DNA from: Gonatopus flavifemur
Lineage: Eukaryota > Arthropoda > Insecta > Hymenoptera > Dryinidae
Length of the DNA: 64,000 nucleotides
NCBI GenBank assembly: GCA_018340375.1
Contig: JAFFJZ010000004.1
Coordinates: 27,812,001-27,876,000 of the forward strand
Direction: 5' to 3'
Below the pieces are notes generated by a model that was not told the DNA's origin, did no database searches, and saw only the letters and a program-made list of their open reading frames with translations. Of the stretch, positions 10,911-21,935 are shown piece by piece. Within the stretch, counting starts at the first letter, position 1, and each line of letters begins with the position of its first letter. Made by a program: the position numbers and the translations under genes.

Positions 10911-11479
10911 CTGGGTGATTCAAAATTGCCGTACACTTTTCTGAGAGCAGATTCTTGATGAAATTCTAAAAAGATTTTGGTCCGGAATATTCAGATCTGA
11001 TCCTTAAATCCGGAGATATGAGCGTTTTTCAATTTTTTGAAAAATCCAAATACCTCGGGAGTACCATGTTTCTGACTTTTGAATCCAACACTATTCTCTA
11101 AGTCAGATCACGAGGTATCCCTGGAAAAAAATAAATCTCATTCAGCTTCCTTCGTTGTGGAGTTATAGCGATTTGGACTTGTTGAATTCTAATTGGCTGG
11201 AATGCAGAAAATTTCAAACCGCTATAACTCCACAACGAAGGAAGCTAAATATGATTTATTTTTTTCCACGGATACCCTATGATCTGACTTGGTGAATGGT
11301 ATTGGATTCAAAAGTCATAAATATTGTACTTCCGAGGTATTTGGATTTTTCAAAAAATTGAAAAATGCTCATATCTCCGGATCTAGGGATCAGATCTCAA
11401 TATTTCGGATCAAAATCTTTTCAGAATCCCATCAAGAATCTGCTCTCAGAAAAGTGTACGGCAATTTTGAATCAACCAG
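10911..11479. mobile_element. 569-base foldback element with TA duplication
   Basis: The ends CTGGGTGATTCAAAATTGCC and the complement of GGCAATTTTGAATCAACCAG pair, and pairing continues for about 260 bases per arm. TA flanks both sides (10909-10910 and 11480-11481), as in Tc1/mariner-type insertion. The loop contains TTGAATTCTAATTGGCTGGA. An element of exactly the same length and layout lies at 28933-29501. Confidence 0.8.
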
Positions 11480-11517
11480 TATGTATTTTGTTTTAACTGT
11501 CAGTATTGAATTATTAT

Positions 11518-11668
11518 CAGGGTACCCAAGCATTAATGGGAGCTGGAGTTTGCCGAACGAGCGCCCTTGCGTCAGAGGGCACTGATGTTCTCACTAACAC
11601 AAATATGGTTTAGTATCCCTGTGTGCACTAGCTCCCTATGGAGCTCCCTATAATGCTTGGGTACCCTG
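11518..11668. mobile_element. hAT-type MITE (151 bases) with 8-base duplication
   Basis: The ends CAGGGTACCCAAGCATTA and its complement are followed by AATGGGAGCT. ATTATTAT lies directly on both sides (11510-11517 and 11669-11676). CAGGG ends with an 8-base duplication fit the hAT superfamily rule (YARNG ends). Confidence 0.75.
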
Positions 11669-12571
11669 ATTATTATATCATATCAGTATGGCCAGGTTGG
11701 CCTATTTTTCGCGGATTAGGCTACTTAAAGAGTCAATCGGCGAGTAATTTCCTGGCCATGGCGACTGATAGTTGATTGGGCGATCGTGGACTTCCCCACA
11801 TCTTGGCAGGGAAAAAAAATTAAGCGATTTTAAATGATCCGATTCATGAATTCTGATCATGTATAGCGCTTCTTTCAAGAGAAATATCGCATGCGATTGA
11901 TTGATTCTCATGACACTAGAACGAATTCTGAGAGACTGATATTGAAAGTACAGTCCACTCTGGTTATAATCCTATCACTTATAATGAGCCTCGATATATT
12001 TGTTCCGCTCTACTCAGCACGAATATTCTCCCACTTTGAGACTGCTTGTAGTTTTGGTTCATACATCTTGCTGTCACCCTTTCTGGTGAACAGATCCTTA
12101 GCCTGAGGGATGAGTCAACTGAAGACCATGGAAAATGTTGAATTCATTTTGATATGCAATGAGCACAGTGATGTCGATATAACGCTCACTGGTAGTTGGA
12201 AATGAAGATATGTTAAATTTTCGACATCCACAATTTGATACATGTGGCACGTGTCAACATGAATTAGGCGAGACTTATGGAAAGTAGTGCAAGAAAAAAT
12301 CATTACTCATAATGGAAGGGACGTAAATTTCTCCCCGCTGTCTTGCCCTACAGCTCCTAAGCGAGGCTTATGACCACATTGAGCTGTATCTAATTTCGAA
12401 TCGAATGGTTATTTTGAAATGAAACTCATCGTTCAATCATTTTTTGTTTGGATTTTATTGTGGACTACTTTTGGGCTCTTTTGAAAATTTATCGGCTACT
12501 TTGGGCTACTCGAACGCTCTCTTTGAGCTACAGTTGGTAATAAAAAATTGGCCACACTGTATCAAACACAA
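11669..12571. other. Non-coding stretch
   Basis: No gene, repeat array or recognisable element is seen. Short ORFs lack any family motif. Confidence 0.4.
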
Positions 12572-13152
12572 TCCCTGATAGGAATTCCTCTAGTAATTCG
12601 CGAGTTGTAACACTTGCCCTCATGAAAAACTAGAGTTCCAATTCAGTGACTTTTCAGTTCAATCACCAACTTATAAGTGTTCTTATATATACAAGGTGGT
12701 CCATTTGAAGTGATATAGTCGAATATCTCGAAAACTAGTCGTTCCAGATAAGAAGAAAAAATGTTCCAGATAAGAAGTTGAGGGTTCCAAGGGGGAAGTA
12801 TGATGCTGACCTTGAAAAATCCCTCAGAGGTCATTTTGGAGGTCATTTAGGGGTCAAGATGGTTTTTTGAAGTGGGACTCCCATTTTTTTATCATGGCAC
12901 GGGAAAGCTGGTTTCAAACCTTTTACGAAACTCTGGTCATGGACCCCTTCCCATCCATTGGGGTGCAAGGTATGGACCGTCGAAGTTATTGATGAACTAC
13001 TCTTAGCGCTACCCAGGAACAACGACGTGGACGTGGTAGTTCTCTGTTCCCTCCGGAGTGCTTGATTATCGTGAGTCGCCTTGCCTCTCACATGAGGGGT
13101 GCTTGATGCTGTGACAATAATCGCTCGAATTTACCCCCCTCTGCTAGGATAC
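12572..13152. repeat. Left arm of a large inverted duplication
   Basis: This arm is the inverted copy of about 16556-17175. Homology includes Tc1-like 3'-end sequence (12692-13152) and also about 120 bases outside that element, for example AATTCGCGAGTTGTAACACT near 12595 against its complement near 17140. The shared outer flank means a larger unit was duplicated or folded back. Confidence 0.7.
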
Positions 13153-13490
13153 ATTGTCGATTGCTCGATACCAATGCGGATTAACATCCGACCAGTAATA
13201 AGAGTTGTGTCTATTCAAATGTCCAGTGCTCTGAAAAGATGCTTCGTCGGAGAACATTACATAGTCGAAGAATTGAGGATCCTCAACCAGCCTTGCTCGT
13301 GCCCAGTTGCAGAATCTAATACGAAGTCTCATGTCGTTTGGAGTGACAGCTTGAGTTAACGTAATGTGGTATGGTCGATATTTGACATGCTTCAAGATTC
13401 TCAAAACAGTAGTCCGGGGTATACCAGTTATTCGTGCCGATCTGCTACTAACATGAGGGTCCAAGTGGATAAGTCCCAATATGGTGAGTG
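12692..13490 (-). mobile_element. Tc1-like element, internally deleted, minus strand
   Basis: The 3' end is at 12692 (CAAGGTGGTCCATTTGAAGT, with TA before it at 12690-12691). Reading minus strand, a transposase N-terminal half (13479-13144) runs directly into the last codons (GKFERLL, then stop) and about 420 bases of 3' non-coding sequence. The central part of the transposase is missing. The same 3' region occurs at 16556-17016 and twice in 48475-49639. Confidence 0.7.
13144..13479 (-). pseudogene. Tc1-like transposase fragment
   Basis: A 111-residue frame carries RSARITGIPRTTVLRILK, a helix-turn-helix of the IS630/Tc1 type, then a basic stretch. FDYVMFSDEASFQSTGHLN holds the first catalytic aspartate (the D of FSDEASF). 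The remaining catalytic residues are absent because of an internal deletion, so it cannot act as a transposase. It is the N-terminal to middle part of a protein usually about 330-350 residues long. Confidence 0.75.
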
Positions 13491-13568
13491 CACGGATATC
13501 ATTCTCATCGTACTAAAAACTGGTCAAAATCCAAATTTTCGGTAGAATCGTTTGTAACTCAGTGTACA

Positions 13569-14000
13569 GGGGTTTTTGGGGTCGCTGATTACGAATCTGG
13601 AATCAAATTTGGGAAATTCAAGATGGCGGATCCAATATGGCGGATAAAAATTTCAGAATACCCCGAATTTCCTTGAAACTCTTCACTCGGGGGTTTCTGG
13701 GGTCACTGATCACGAATCTGGAATCAAATTGTGGAAATTCAAGATGGCGTATGCGATATGGTGGATAGAAAATTCAGAATTGATCGAATTCCCTTGAAAC
13801 TCTCCAATCAGGGATTTTCAGGATGGCTGATTACTAATTGGGAGTAAAAAATATTCAAATCAAGGATGGTGATCGAAAATTCACACACATAATTATAAGT
13901 TAACAAACATCTATCAGAATCCCCTGAAATTCACCACTTGAAGGTTCTTAGAGTGATTGATTTTCGGATTTCAAAATTCAGATGCATATCCTCTACTCTT
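13569..14000. repeat. Degenerate tandem repeat, about 121-base unit
   Basis: Successive copies begin near 13569, 13690, 13811 and about 13930. Each has a GGGGTTTYTGGGGTCNCTGA-like start, then AATTCAAGATGG and GAATTNCCTTGAAACTC. Similarity falls from the first copy to the last. Confidence 0.7.
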
Positions 14001-14050
14001 TGCATCACCCAGCAGCAACGACGTGGACGTAGTAGATTTCTGCTTCCTTT

Positions 14051-14218
14051 GAGGTGCTTGATTAACGTGAGTCCCCTTGCCTCTCGCGAATCGGGGTGCT
14101 TGATTAGCGTGGGTCCCCTCACCTCTCACGAATCGGGTCGCTTGATTATCGTGAGTCCCCTCGCCTCTCACAAATCGGGGTGCTTGATCATCGTGAGGGC
14201 CCTTGCCTCTCACGAATG
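14051..14218. repeat. 42-base tandem array, four copies
   Basis: The four units have a period of exactly 42. They contain GGGTGCTTGATTANCGTGAG and CCCCTNGCCTCTCACGAATC. The same sequence occurs once in the 3' non-coding part of the Tc1-like element (about 13055-13105), so the array looks like a local amplification of that piece. Confidence 0.8.
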
Positions 14219-14229
14219 ATTAATGTTAT

Positions 14230-14655
14230 ACTAAAAATATGCTTCCTGTTCGTTAATCAAATTCAGGTTATTTGAAGATTTGGAAGTTTCTTGAAGAACA
14301 GGTATGTCTTCATCGCAAATTTCAGTTTCACTTTCAGCATCGGAGTTCAAAGGGATTTCTAATGAATCAAGTACAGTTTGAGGGAAAGGAAGTTTTTTGG
14401 TTCGTTGGATCCTTTTTTCAAGACTCAAACTTGATAAAATTGGATCTTGAGAATCCATTATGCGGAAAAAAATATCTTCCAAATTTGTTAAACGACTAAT
14501 TTTATGACTGTGGCATTGTCTATATCTTTTGTAATCTTTATTCCTGCATTCCGATGCCTCCTTGCCCATTGCACCCACAGGAAGTATGCTCGTTTTAATA
14601 ATTTCAGCATCATGCATCAAGATTTTGTGGAGTGTTGCAGGCATCGGGTACCACG
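14230..14655 (-). pseudogene. Fragment of a multi-copy, probably transposon-encoded protein
   Basis: The minus-strand frame reads HSWYPMPATLHKILMHDAEI, then SILPVGAMGKEASECRNKDY, RQCHSHKISRLTNLEDIF and RIMDSQDPILSSL. I recall this pattern from C-terminal regions of multi-copy insect and cnidarian proteins associated with DNA transposons, but I cannot name the superfamily. Upstream (14656-14722) the frame runs into a poly-C/poly-G tract that breaks the homology. The stop at 14230 could be the natural end. It is treated as a truncated fragment. Confidence 0.5.
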
Positions 14656-14683
14656 AATGATGAGCGATGGGCCTCGAGCCCCT

Positions 14684-14701
14684 GGGGGGGAGGGGGGGGG
14701 G
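14684..14701. repeat. G-rich run
   Basis: Seven G, one A and ten G in a row directly next to the broken end of the adjacent ORF fragment. It may be a slippage-prone tract. Confidence 0.7.
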
Positions 14702-14722
14702 CTCAAATTCCTCAAAGTCCAA

Positions 14723-16290
14723 AAGAAAGAGAATACCCTAAAAAATTTTCTCACAAGGGGCCTCGATAACCATCAATCCAGCACTGATCACTACCAATGG
14801 AATAATAACTATTGAATTAACTCAATATATCCATTGAACGTAATTGGACTCATTGACCTTATCCCTATACTGATTCTCACGAAATTCCGAAATCGACCTT
14901 TAGCCAGCTTCGAAAGTGATATGACTCACTGTGCGCCATATTGAATCTACAAATCCAAATTTGGTTCTCTCAATCCCAAGTGTGCAATCAGCACCCTCCA
15001 AAATCTCCGAGCGACGAAAATGTTGAGCGAATTCTATGGATTTGGAAATGTCCGTCCAGCATATTAGACCCGCCATTTTGAATTTTACATTTCAATTACC
15101 AATTCCGTAATGAGTCACTTCGAAAAGCCCCTGAACAACAAGTTGCAAAATGTTCTGCTGCAATTTTTAATTTTTGTGATTTTTTCTTGTCATCTACTCC
15201 ACAGTGAATGGGGTTTACACAACATATTTATACTTTATCGGATGTTTTCTGCAAGAAGCGCGAAAAAAGCGCCAATTGAACTTCTAGTACACAGCAATAG
15301 TAACACATTAATCCTGGTCTGGTGTGAATTGAACGCGGAACGTCGCGGAACGACCTCTTGATAGCGTAGACAAAATGAAAGTTACATAGAAAATATTCGT
15401 AAAATCATGCACCCATGCCTTGTAACACATCGTTCTCCTTGTTCTGTTCCTTTTCTGATTGTAGTGAAGTTATGAGATGAAGGAACCATGCATATTGTGA
15501 TGAATTTTCTCAACTGGATTAAAATACTCAGAAATTTTCAACATAGCTTCATCCACTTTTGATATGCAATTATTCATTTTCAAATTACCACCGATTGAAC
15601 ACTAATGTTTGGATCCCCTTAAAGTATTCACCAAGTGCACTTGAACTTATATACTTCATCCCCATGAACTTGTTTTTGAAAAATCTGGACTCGACTTTTG
15701 GCCAGTTTTTCCAGTCATCTGGCCCACTGTGCGGTGATGTCTTAGATCTCGCTGCAATACTCTTCGTCGAGCCCTCAATTCGAGTCGACGGATGGTCGTG
15801 GGGTGTGCGATGCGGCGATCGGGATACCGATCCCGGTAAACTCTTGCTTCGTTGTAATTATTGTGAAATGAGCCAAGCACAAGCATCATATCAATAATTC
15901 CAAAGGGTGGATAGTGATTCATTTCTTCAATTGAATCGAATGGAATGAATTGATAAATGTGGATGATCGAATATGCAAAGGAGAAGAACGATTGTGATGG
16001 TCTCAGTTTAGAACCAGTGTTTGAATGATCACGTATTTCCGTAATCTTCCACATAACCAACCATAATGAACAGGAATCAGATGTTTCTGTTTGTTAATGT
16101 ATTCTTGTTCATCGCTTTTCTCCGAAGATTGGGATTGATTTCAATGCAGATTAGAGTTAATTTCATTGGAAAAAAAACATAAACATAAACAAACGGGAAC
16201 ACTGAGTCTCTGCTTATTATGGTTGGCAGTAATGTGTACGATTTATTACGATTATTGCGTTTCAAATCGAATAAATTATTCCATTTGATT
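14723..16290. other. Non-coding stretch inside the large inverted duplication
   Basis: No gene is seen. Short ORFs of 80-134 codons on both strands have no recognisable motif. No clear terminal repeats were found. Confidence 0.4.
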
Positions 16291-17016
16291 CAATGAGGGT
16301 TATGAATGAGTATCGACTCTCTAAAATTGTTGAAAGGTCGCTGGAAACATTGGAAGTATTGACCATACCACATAACGTCGATGAGGATGCACATTCGAAA
16401 AGATACGAAAATCCTTCGAGCTTCCAGAGAATTCACCAAAGAGAGTTACACTGTAAAAAATTTCTTTGTAGATTTACCAAAAAAATTTGGAAGCTTTTTG
16501 CAAATGAGGGAGAACATGATCGATCGCATCCGCACTGTTTGTGCCAACATACCAGGATTATGTATCCAAGCAGAGGGGGGTAACTTCGAGCGATTATTGT
16601 AACAGCATCAAGCACCCCTCATGTGAAAGGCAAGGCGACTCACGATAATCAAGCACTCCGGAGGGAACAGAGAACTACCACGTCCACGTCGTTGTTCTTG
16701 GGTAGCGCTAAGAGTAGTTTATCAATAACTTCGACGGTCCATACCTTGCACCCCAATGGGTGGGAAGGGGTCCATGACCAGAGTTTCGTAAAGGGTTTGA
16801 AACCAGCTTTCCCGTGCCATAATGAAAAAAATGGGGGTCTGATTTCAAAAAACCATCTTGACCCCTAAATGACCTTCAAAATGACCTCTGAGGGATTTTT
16901 CAAGGTCAGCATCATACTTCCCCCTTGGAACCCTAAACTTCTCATCTGGAACATTTTTTTCCATCTCCACTAGTTTTCGAGATATTCGACTATATCACTT
17001 CAAATGGACCACCCTG
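16291..17016 (+). mobile_element. Tc1-like element, 3' part, plus strand
   Basis: The plus strand carries the C-terminal transposase sequence MIDRIRTVCANIPG, then EGGNFERLL and stop (about 16506-16602), followed by the same 3' non-coding region as at 12692-13152. It ends at GGACCACCCTG (17016) with TA at 17017-17018. The 5' part is missing or too decayed to recognise. Confidence 0.65.
16381..16602 (+). pseudogene. Tc1-like transposase C-terminal fragment
   Basis: The last 30 or so residues resemble the end of insect Tc1-like transposases, in which an IRxxCxxIP block is followed by a G-G-x-F-E-x-L-L terminus. Upstream residues (RMHIRKDTKILRASREFT) are not recognisably homologous, so only the end of the frame should be trusted. 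Confidence 0.55.
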
Positions 17017-17175
17017 TATAATGTATATAAATATTACATTATACATTATATATATCCATATTATGTATATCTAATAACATAAAATATATAATAAATATAC
17101 ATATGAGGTCTCTAGTTTTTCACGAGGGGAAGTGTTACAACTCGTGAATTACTAGACAAATTTCTACCAGGGATT
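16556..17175. repeat. Right arm of the large inverted duplication
   Basis: The arm pairs with 12572-13152 in inverted orientation, including about 150 bases beyond the Tc1-like end (17019-17175). An ATATAT-rich insert at about 17020-17100 is absent from the left arm. Confidence 0.7.
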
Positions 17176-17825
17176 CTGACCGTTGATACTTCTATAATTC
17201 TGAAAAGTCTACGACTTCCTAGGCGCTTTGAAGGTATTAACAGCAAAAATTTTATTCTTTTCCGAAATCAAGTTTCCAACGATATCACGATACATCTGTT
17301 TGCTTCTGAAGCATCATGGAAGTGGGAACAACAGTGGGGGAACAGATCAGCAGATGCAATGCAATCGTATATTTCTACGTTACTATATTTTCATAGCAAT
17401 TTTGAACACAATATTTTCTCTATGTTCTCAACCTCTATTGTCGGTTATTTTTAATGTTCACATTGATTCTGCCAACAAAATAAACCGCAAAGAAATGATC
17501 AAGAAAATGTTTCTCCGAAGAAAATGTATTGACGAAATATCACCCAAAATTCGGTAAAACGAGAACGTAGTGGCGTTTCGGCCAAGTTTGAATTCTATTT
17601 AACTTTTTTTTTTTAGGATGTCTTTATTATCACAAATTGAATATTGTAGAAGAATATCTCAATGAATTTTTATCTGTAGTCGAGTGAAACGAAGTCAACT
17701 TTGGCTGCTCTTTTACCAATACATTTCCTCCATGTACGTGCGATATTCTGGACAGAGTTATATATCATTTGACCATCACTCAGCCATTTAATCCTTGTAT
17801 ATAAATGTCCAGAAGCTTGCAAGTA
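17176..17825. other. Non-coding stretch
   Basis: A 109-codon frame (17228-17557) has one hydrophobic segment but no recognisable motif or splice support. It is not called a gene. Confidence 0.4.
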
Positions 17826-18190
17826 CACGGAAAAAATGTTAGGACTGTGAAAGTGTGAAATTTATATAACTCTAACAGTTCAATTATGTTTGGTTATGCA
17901 AGTGGAAAATTCGAATCTTCAGAGTTCAAAACAACATTGAACTCTTATGGTCATACGATGCGGGCGATTGAATCCAATAGTTTGGCGTGAGAGAGTGCGG
18001 CGCTGCGTCAAACTATTGGATTAAATCGCCCGCATCGTGTGACTATAAGAGTTCGATGTTGTTTTGAACTTTTGCAATTCAATTTTTTAACCGAGTCAAG
18101 TCAAAAAGTTGCACTGTTACTGTTCAAATTACATTTGAACTCTTTCAGTACGAACAGTTGTATTGATTCAGTCCTAAAATTTTTTCCGTG
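17826..18190. mobile_element. CAC...GTG foldback MITE with TA duplication
   Basis: The ends CACGGAAAAAATGTTAGGACTG and the complement of CAGTCCTAAAATTTTTTCCGTG pair. The centre is a strong palindrome (TGGTCATACGATGCGGGCGA against its complement, about 17945-18050). TA flanks both sides (17824-17825 and 18191-18192). Confidence 0.8.
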
Positions 18191-18293
18191 TACTTGATCT
18201 ACTGACAGATCCACTGCAAATGCAAATAAGTCTAGGATATAATTATTCATACTCAAAAATTATCAAGCGCAATTATTTATTTTATAATTACAG

Positions 18294-18324
18294 GTGGATC
18301 TGCAACGAGAAACCTTGGCGAATC
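18294..18324 (+). CDS. Candidate 31-base microexon of the receptor-like gene
   Basis: A good acceptor (TTTATTTTATAATTACAG) is followed 31 bases later by a consensus donor (GTAAGT). Frame 3 reads GSATRNLGE and leaves two bases, TC. Joined to the exon at 44644, which starts with a single G followed by AGTGAC, this gives GSATRNLGESSDTESAGRYS without a stop. The phase match and the good sites support it. No homology was checked and the intron would be about 26.3 kb, so this is a candidate only. Confidence 0.35.
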
Positions 18325-18825
18325 GTAAGTATAAAACTTGAGCTAAATTTAAATATTATCAATACGCTTTCTTCATTAGATTATTTAATATTTGGTTGTG
18401 TAACTAATTTTGGTTTGGTTCTCAATCTTTTTTGCTTGGCTTGATTCTAATAAGAACCTCGTGTAGAAAAGTATAAAATTCCATCAACAATCAGATCAAA
18501 TGGTATAATATTTCTATTACATCTCATTTAAATATATTGAATGTTCTGATTCACTGATGAGATTTTATGGATGTTTTTACATCAGGGGATATTTATTCAC
18601 TCTGCGATTATAAAACTGAATTATTTTCTGTTCCCATTCAAATAACTCTCTCACTCCATTTTTTCAAGTAAAGATACGGAACAAATAATATGCGCAGAAT
18701 GTTATTAATTTGACGTGACCGCTCACCAAAATGCATCTGAAATTGAATGGACATTGAAACCTAAGTTTCAGAAACGGAGAACTTCCTGATTTTCGCGGTT
18801 CGTCCTTCTATTCAACAGAAATTCG

Positions 18826-19160
18826 TAATCCCACCCGGAAGAAACTGATCAGATCTGATCAGATCTCAATTTTTGTTAGATTTAAGCAGATCTATTAAGA
18901 TCTGAAAAACTGCGATTTTGACTTGCGTTTATCACAATATATGTGCAAAATCGAATTCATATATAGACAGATATCACAAAATTTCCGATAATTAAACCAC
19001 CTTGGATTGCTCGTGAAGATTGAATGTAAGATTTAATTCAGATCTAACGAGATCTACTAATTTCTGACCAGATGTGCCAAGATTTGAGCAGATCTAATCT
19101 GATCTTCCGAATCAGATCTGCTCAAAAATCAGATCTACTCAGATCTATTGAAATCTGAAT
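18826..19160. repeat. Element-like cluster of AGATCT palindromes
   Basis: AGATCT occurs more than a dozen times in about 335 bases, several within CAGATCTGATCAGATCT strings. The unit resembles the other word-rich elements here. The termini are uncertain. Confidence 0.6.
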
Positions 19161-19167
19161 AGATCTA

Positions 19168-19369
19168 CGCGGAGAAAAACTTTTAGTTCAATTTACTATG
19201 GGACTTTGTAACCGAGGAACAGACTGAATATAGGATAGAATTTACTCTGATGAGATGATAGAAACATGATCAAATTCACTATGTTTTCCAGTAAGTGCCA
19301 TTGGAAAGTCGCTCTGTTCCTCGGGCACAATAATTACATAGTAAATTTAACTACAAATTTCTCTCCGTG
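19168..19369. mobile_element. CAC...GTG-type MITE with TA duplication
   Basis: The ends CGCGGAGAAAAAC (first A probably mutated to G) and TTTCTCTCCGTG pair, with TA on each side (19166-19167 and 19370-19371). The interior has TTTAGTTCAATTTACTATG-like words and their complements. Confidence 0.65.
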
Positions 19370-19775
19370 TAATAATTTTTTCCCGGGCAATCGGTATCCT
19401 CAACAGGCGCGGTACTGTACTAGTATGGTCTAATACTGGTAGAGTACTAGCAGTCTGTACTAGTGCTGCCACGATCTTCGATCCTGATCGAAAATCGTCT
19501 CGGATTGGCTTGAGATTTCGAGCCAATCCTCGAGCCTACCTCAATAATTCTGTACGATCCGATCTTCGAGCAGAGCTGAAAAAATTTCAGTCGATCCGAG
19601 TTTCGACCTAAGCCAGAACTATGCATTCATTGAGTTATTATAATTAACACATTTGTGAAATTTGATTCAATTAGTCATGAAAATTTCGAGAAAGCGTTGG
19701 TTTATACCCCAGCTTCAAGAGTTTCAGAAATATGATCCATTCCAAACAGCTTTTGATGGCAAAAATTTTTCATTA

Positions 19776-20906
19776 TTGGGAGTACAAATTAATTCGGTCC
19801 GTTTTTTTACAGTTAAAGATGCGTTTATTTCAGAAGAACATGAATTATCAAATTCATCAAAGTATTGTCCATCGCTGGCTATCACTTTTTCCCATCTTTC
19901 GGGTAATTTTCGAATCCCGTTACGGAAAAACTCCTCGTCTTTCGAGGCGATCCAAGTTAGGAGCCAATTTTCGATTTCTTTGAACGAAGTGAACCGGTGG
20001 CCTGCCAAATCCTGCTGCATCTGTCGGAATAACCAGTAATCAGAAGGAGCAATGTCCGGCGAGTACGGCGGGTGCGATGGAATATCCCACTTCAACGTTT
20101 CCAGATAATTTTTTACTACTTTTGCGACATGAGGCCGAGCGTTATCGTGTGAAAGAATAACTTTGTCATGTCTTTCCTTGTATTCCGGACGTCTTTCTCT
20201 TAACGCACGACTCGAACGAATCAATTGTAGCCTAGACCGATCACCCGTAATAGAATCACCAGGTTTCAGCAACTCATAGTATATAACACCCTTTTGGTCC
20301 CACCAGATACACAGCATGATCTTTGAACCATGAATATTCCTCTTTGGTGTCGATGTTGAAGTCGATGGCAACGATTGACCGGGCATAGCATAGTATTTTC
20401 TTTTCTTGTGGTTGTCGTAGAATATCCATTCCTCATCTCCTGTCACAATCTGATGTAAGAACCCCTTTCTTCGTTGTCTTTGAATCAGCAGCTCGCAAGT
20501 GAAAAATCGCCGTTCAATGTCTCTAGGCTTTAAGTCATAAGGCACCCAATTGCCTTGCCTCCGCAAGCTCCTGTTGCGTTTGACTTGGATCTTCGTCGAG
20601 CAAGGCCTCCAATTCCTCGTTTTCGAATTGTTGAGGTTGTCCTGAGCGAGGCTTGTCTTCGACACTGAAATCGCCATTCTTAAAACGTCGAAACCATTCC
20701 CTACATGATTTATCAGTTGGAGCATTGTCACGATAAACTTCCCCCAGCATTCGATGAGCTCCAGCTGCACTTTTTTTCCAATTAAAATAGAACACTAGCA
20801 CCTCCCGCAAATGCTGCTTAGTTAAAACGAAATTTGACATACTCCATTGAGTGAAAATCGGGATTCTAGAAGGAATTCGGAGTGATAACAACTGAATATT
20901 ATTCAC
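19776..20906 (-). pseudogene. mariner DD34D transposase, frameshifted
   Basis: The N-terminal frame (20906-20535) has HLREVLVFYFNWKKSA and CREWFRRFKNGDFSVED, the first helix-turn-helix region, then EALLDEDPSQTQQELAEA. About 25 residues of the second DNA-binding helix region are missing and the frame shifts. The second frame gives NWVPYDLKPRDIERR, the linker WVPHEL-type motif, VTGDEEWIFYDN (first Asp), SHDNARPHV (second Asp) and YSPDIAPSDYWLF (third Asp, 34 residues after the second). The natural stop is lost and the frame reads through the terminal repeat. It is inactive by sequence. Confidence 0.85.
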
Positions 20907-21012
20907 AGGTGTCTAACCTCTCTGGAACAATTGAAATCGGTTGTGACTATGAAACATTCATGAGAGCGAGAGTCATCTTTTCAAACTGGACCGAAATAAT
21001 TTGTACTCCCAA
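19776..21012 (-). mobile_element. mariner element with TA duplication
   Basis: The terminal inverted repeats TTGGGAGTACAAATTAATTC and the complement of TTTGTACTCCCAA pair, with TA on each side (19774-19775 and 21013-21014). Length 1237 bases, usual for mariner. It encodes a broken DD34D transposase on the minus strand. Confidence 0.85.
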
Positions 21013-21935
21013 TAGCATGTATTTTGGATGGAGCTCGTGAAATTGTCTAAACTCTGATCCGAGCAGTGGAGCTATCGATCCGATCTCCAAGCCGATCCTC
21101 ACTGTAGAACACAAGAGTCAAGCCGAGCTCATGTTCAAAACTCGGATTAGCTCGGATCGCGGCAACACCAGTCTGTACTGAGGCAGTATTGGCATTTGTC
21201 TGGAAAGATAACGCTTTGCTGTACTGGTTACTTGGTACTAGTTCGGTACTGATAATCGGTAATCGCTTTTAGCACAGGCACAATACTTTTAATCGATAAT
21301 ATCTTTGGTCCTGGTACAGAACCCTTCATTTTGATTTGTAGTGTATAGAATCGGTTCAAAGGGCGATACTGGTATATATCTGAAAAGTGTGTCAGTAAAC
21401 ATTTTTAACTTCCCAAAAGCGAATTATTAAGACAAATTCTAGGAATATTTTCCTCTGATAAGACATTAGGGAATGCTTAGCATTTGAGTTACAAAGAAAA
21501 TACGCTGACTACCGAGATAACGAGCACATCGGTTACTCTAATGATCGATGAATACATTTAGTAGATGTGAGTCAGCTTTGGAATTAGGCATTTTACAGAG
21601 TTTCACCGGTAAGCGTTTCTTGATTTTGCGTCAAGAATTCATCCTCGAAAGATCGGGTATGTTTTCTGGGACACCTTAGATATTCAATATTCCTATGACC
21701 AACCTCCTTCTGTTCTTAAATTTCAGAACTAGGAGTCGCCAATTAGGCTTTTTATTATTTGCAATTAGCGTAATGCTCGTACCAAATCAGTACCTGGCCA
21801 ACATCAAGCTCTCAGTAATGGTTTATCAGTACTGGCTAGGATGATATTTCTATGTACACAGTACGAATCCCGTACATGCTAGCCAACTCTTGGAAATCAA
21901 TACTGGCACTTCACCCCGCCTATTGTCAACATTGG

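Larger units (their letters stand above)
19461..21171. mobile_element. hAT-type non-autonomous element with 8-base duplication
   Basis: The ends TAGTGCTGCCACGATC and the complement of GATCGCGGCAACACCA pair. GTCTGTAC flanks both sides exactly (19453-19460 and 21172-21179). TAGTG/CACCA ends and the 8-base duplication fit hAT. GATCCGAG and CTCGGATC words fill the subterminal parts. A mariner (19776-21012) is nested inside. Confidence 0.8.
19385..21935. mobile_element. Second TACTGG-word element, hosting nested insertions
   Basis: The ends ACAGGCGCGGTACTGTACTAG and the complement of TTCACCCCGCCTATTGTCAAC resemble the subterminal GCGCGGTACTGG of the 6232-7894 element. TACTGG/CCAGTA words flank both sides of an inserted hAT-type element (19461-21171). 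Exact ends are uncertain to about 20 bases. Confidence 0.5.

Noticed and set aside
13569..14218. CRISPR array
   Set aside because: The repeats are direct tandem units of 121 and 42 bases without unique spacers, in a eukaryotic setting.
15656..16060. 134-codon minus-strand ORF
   Set aside because: No motif, no splice signals, and composition like its non-coding surroundings.
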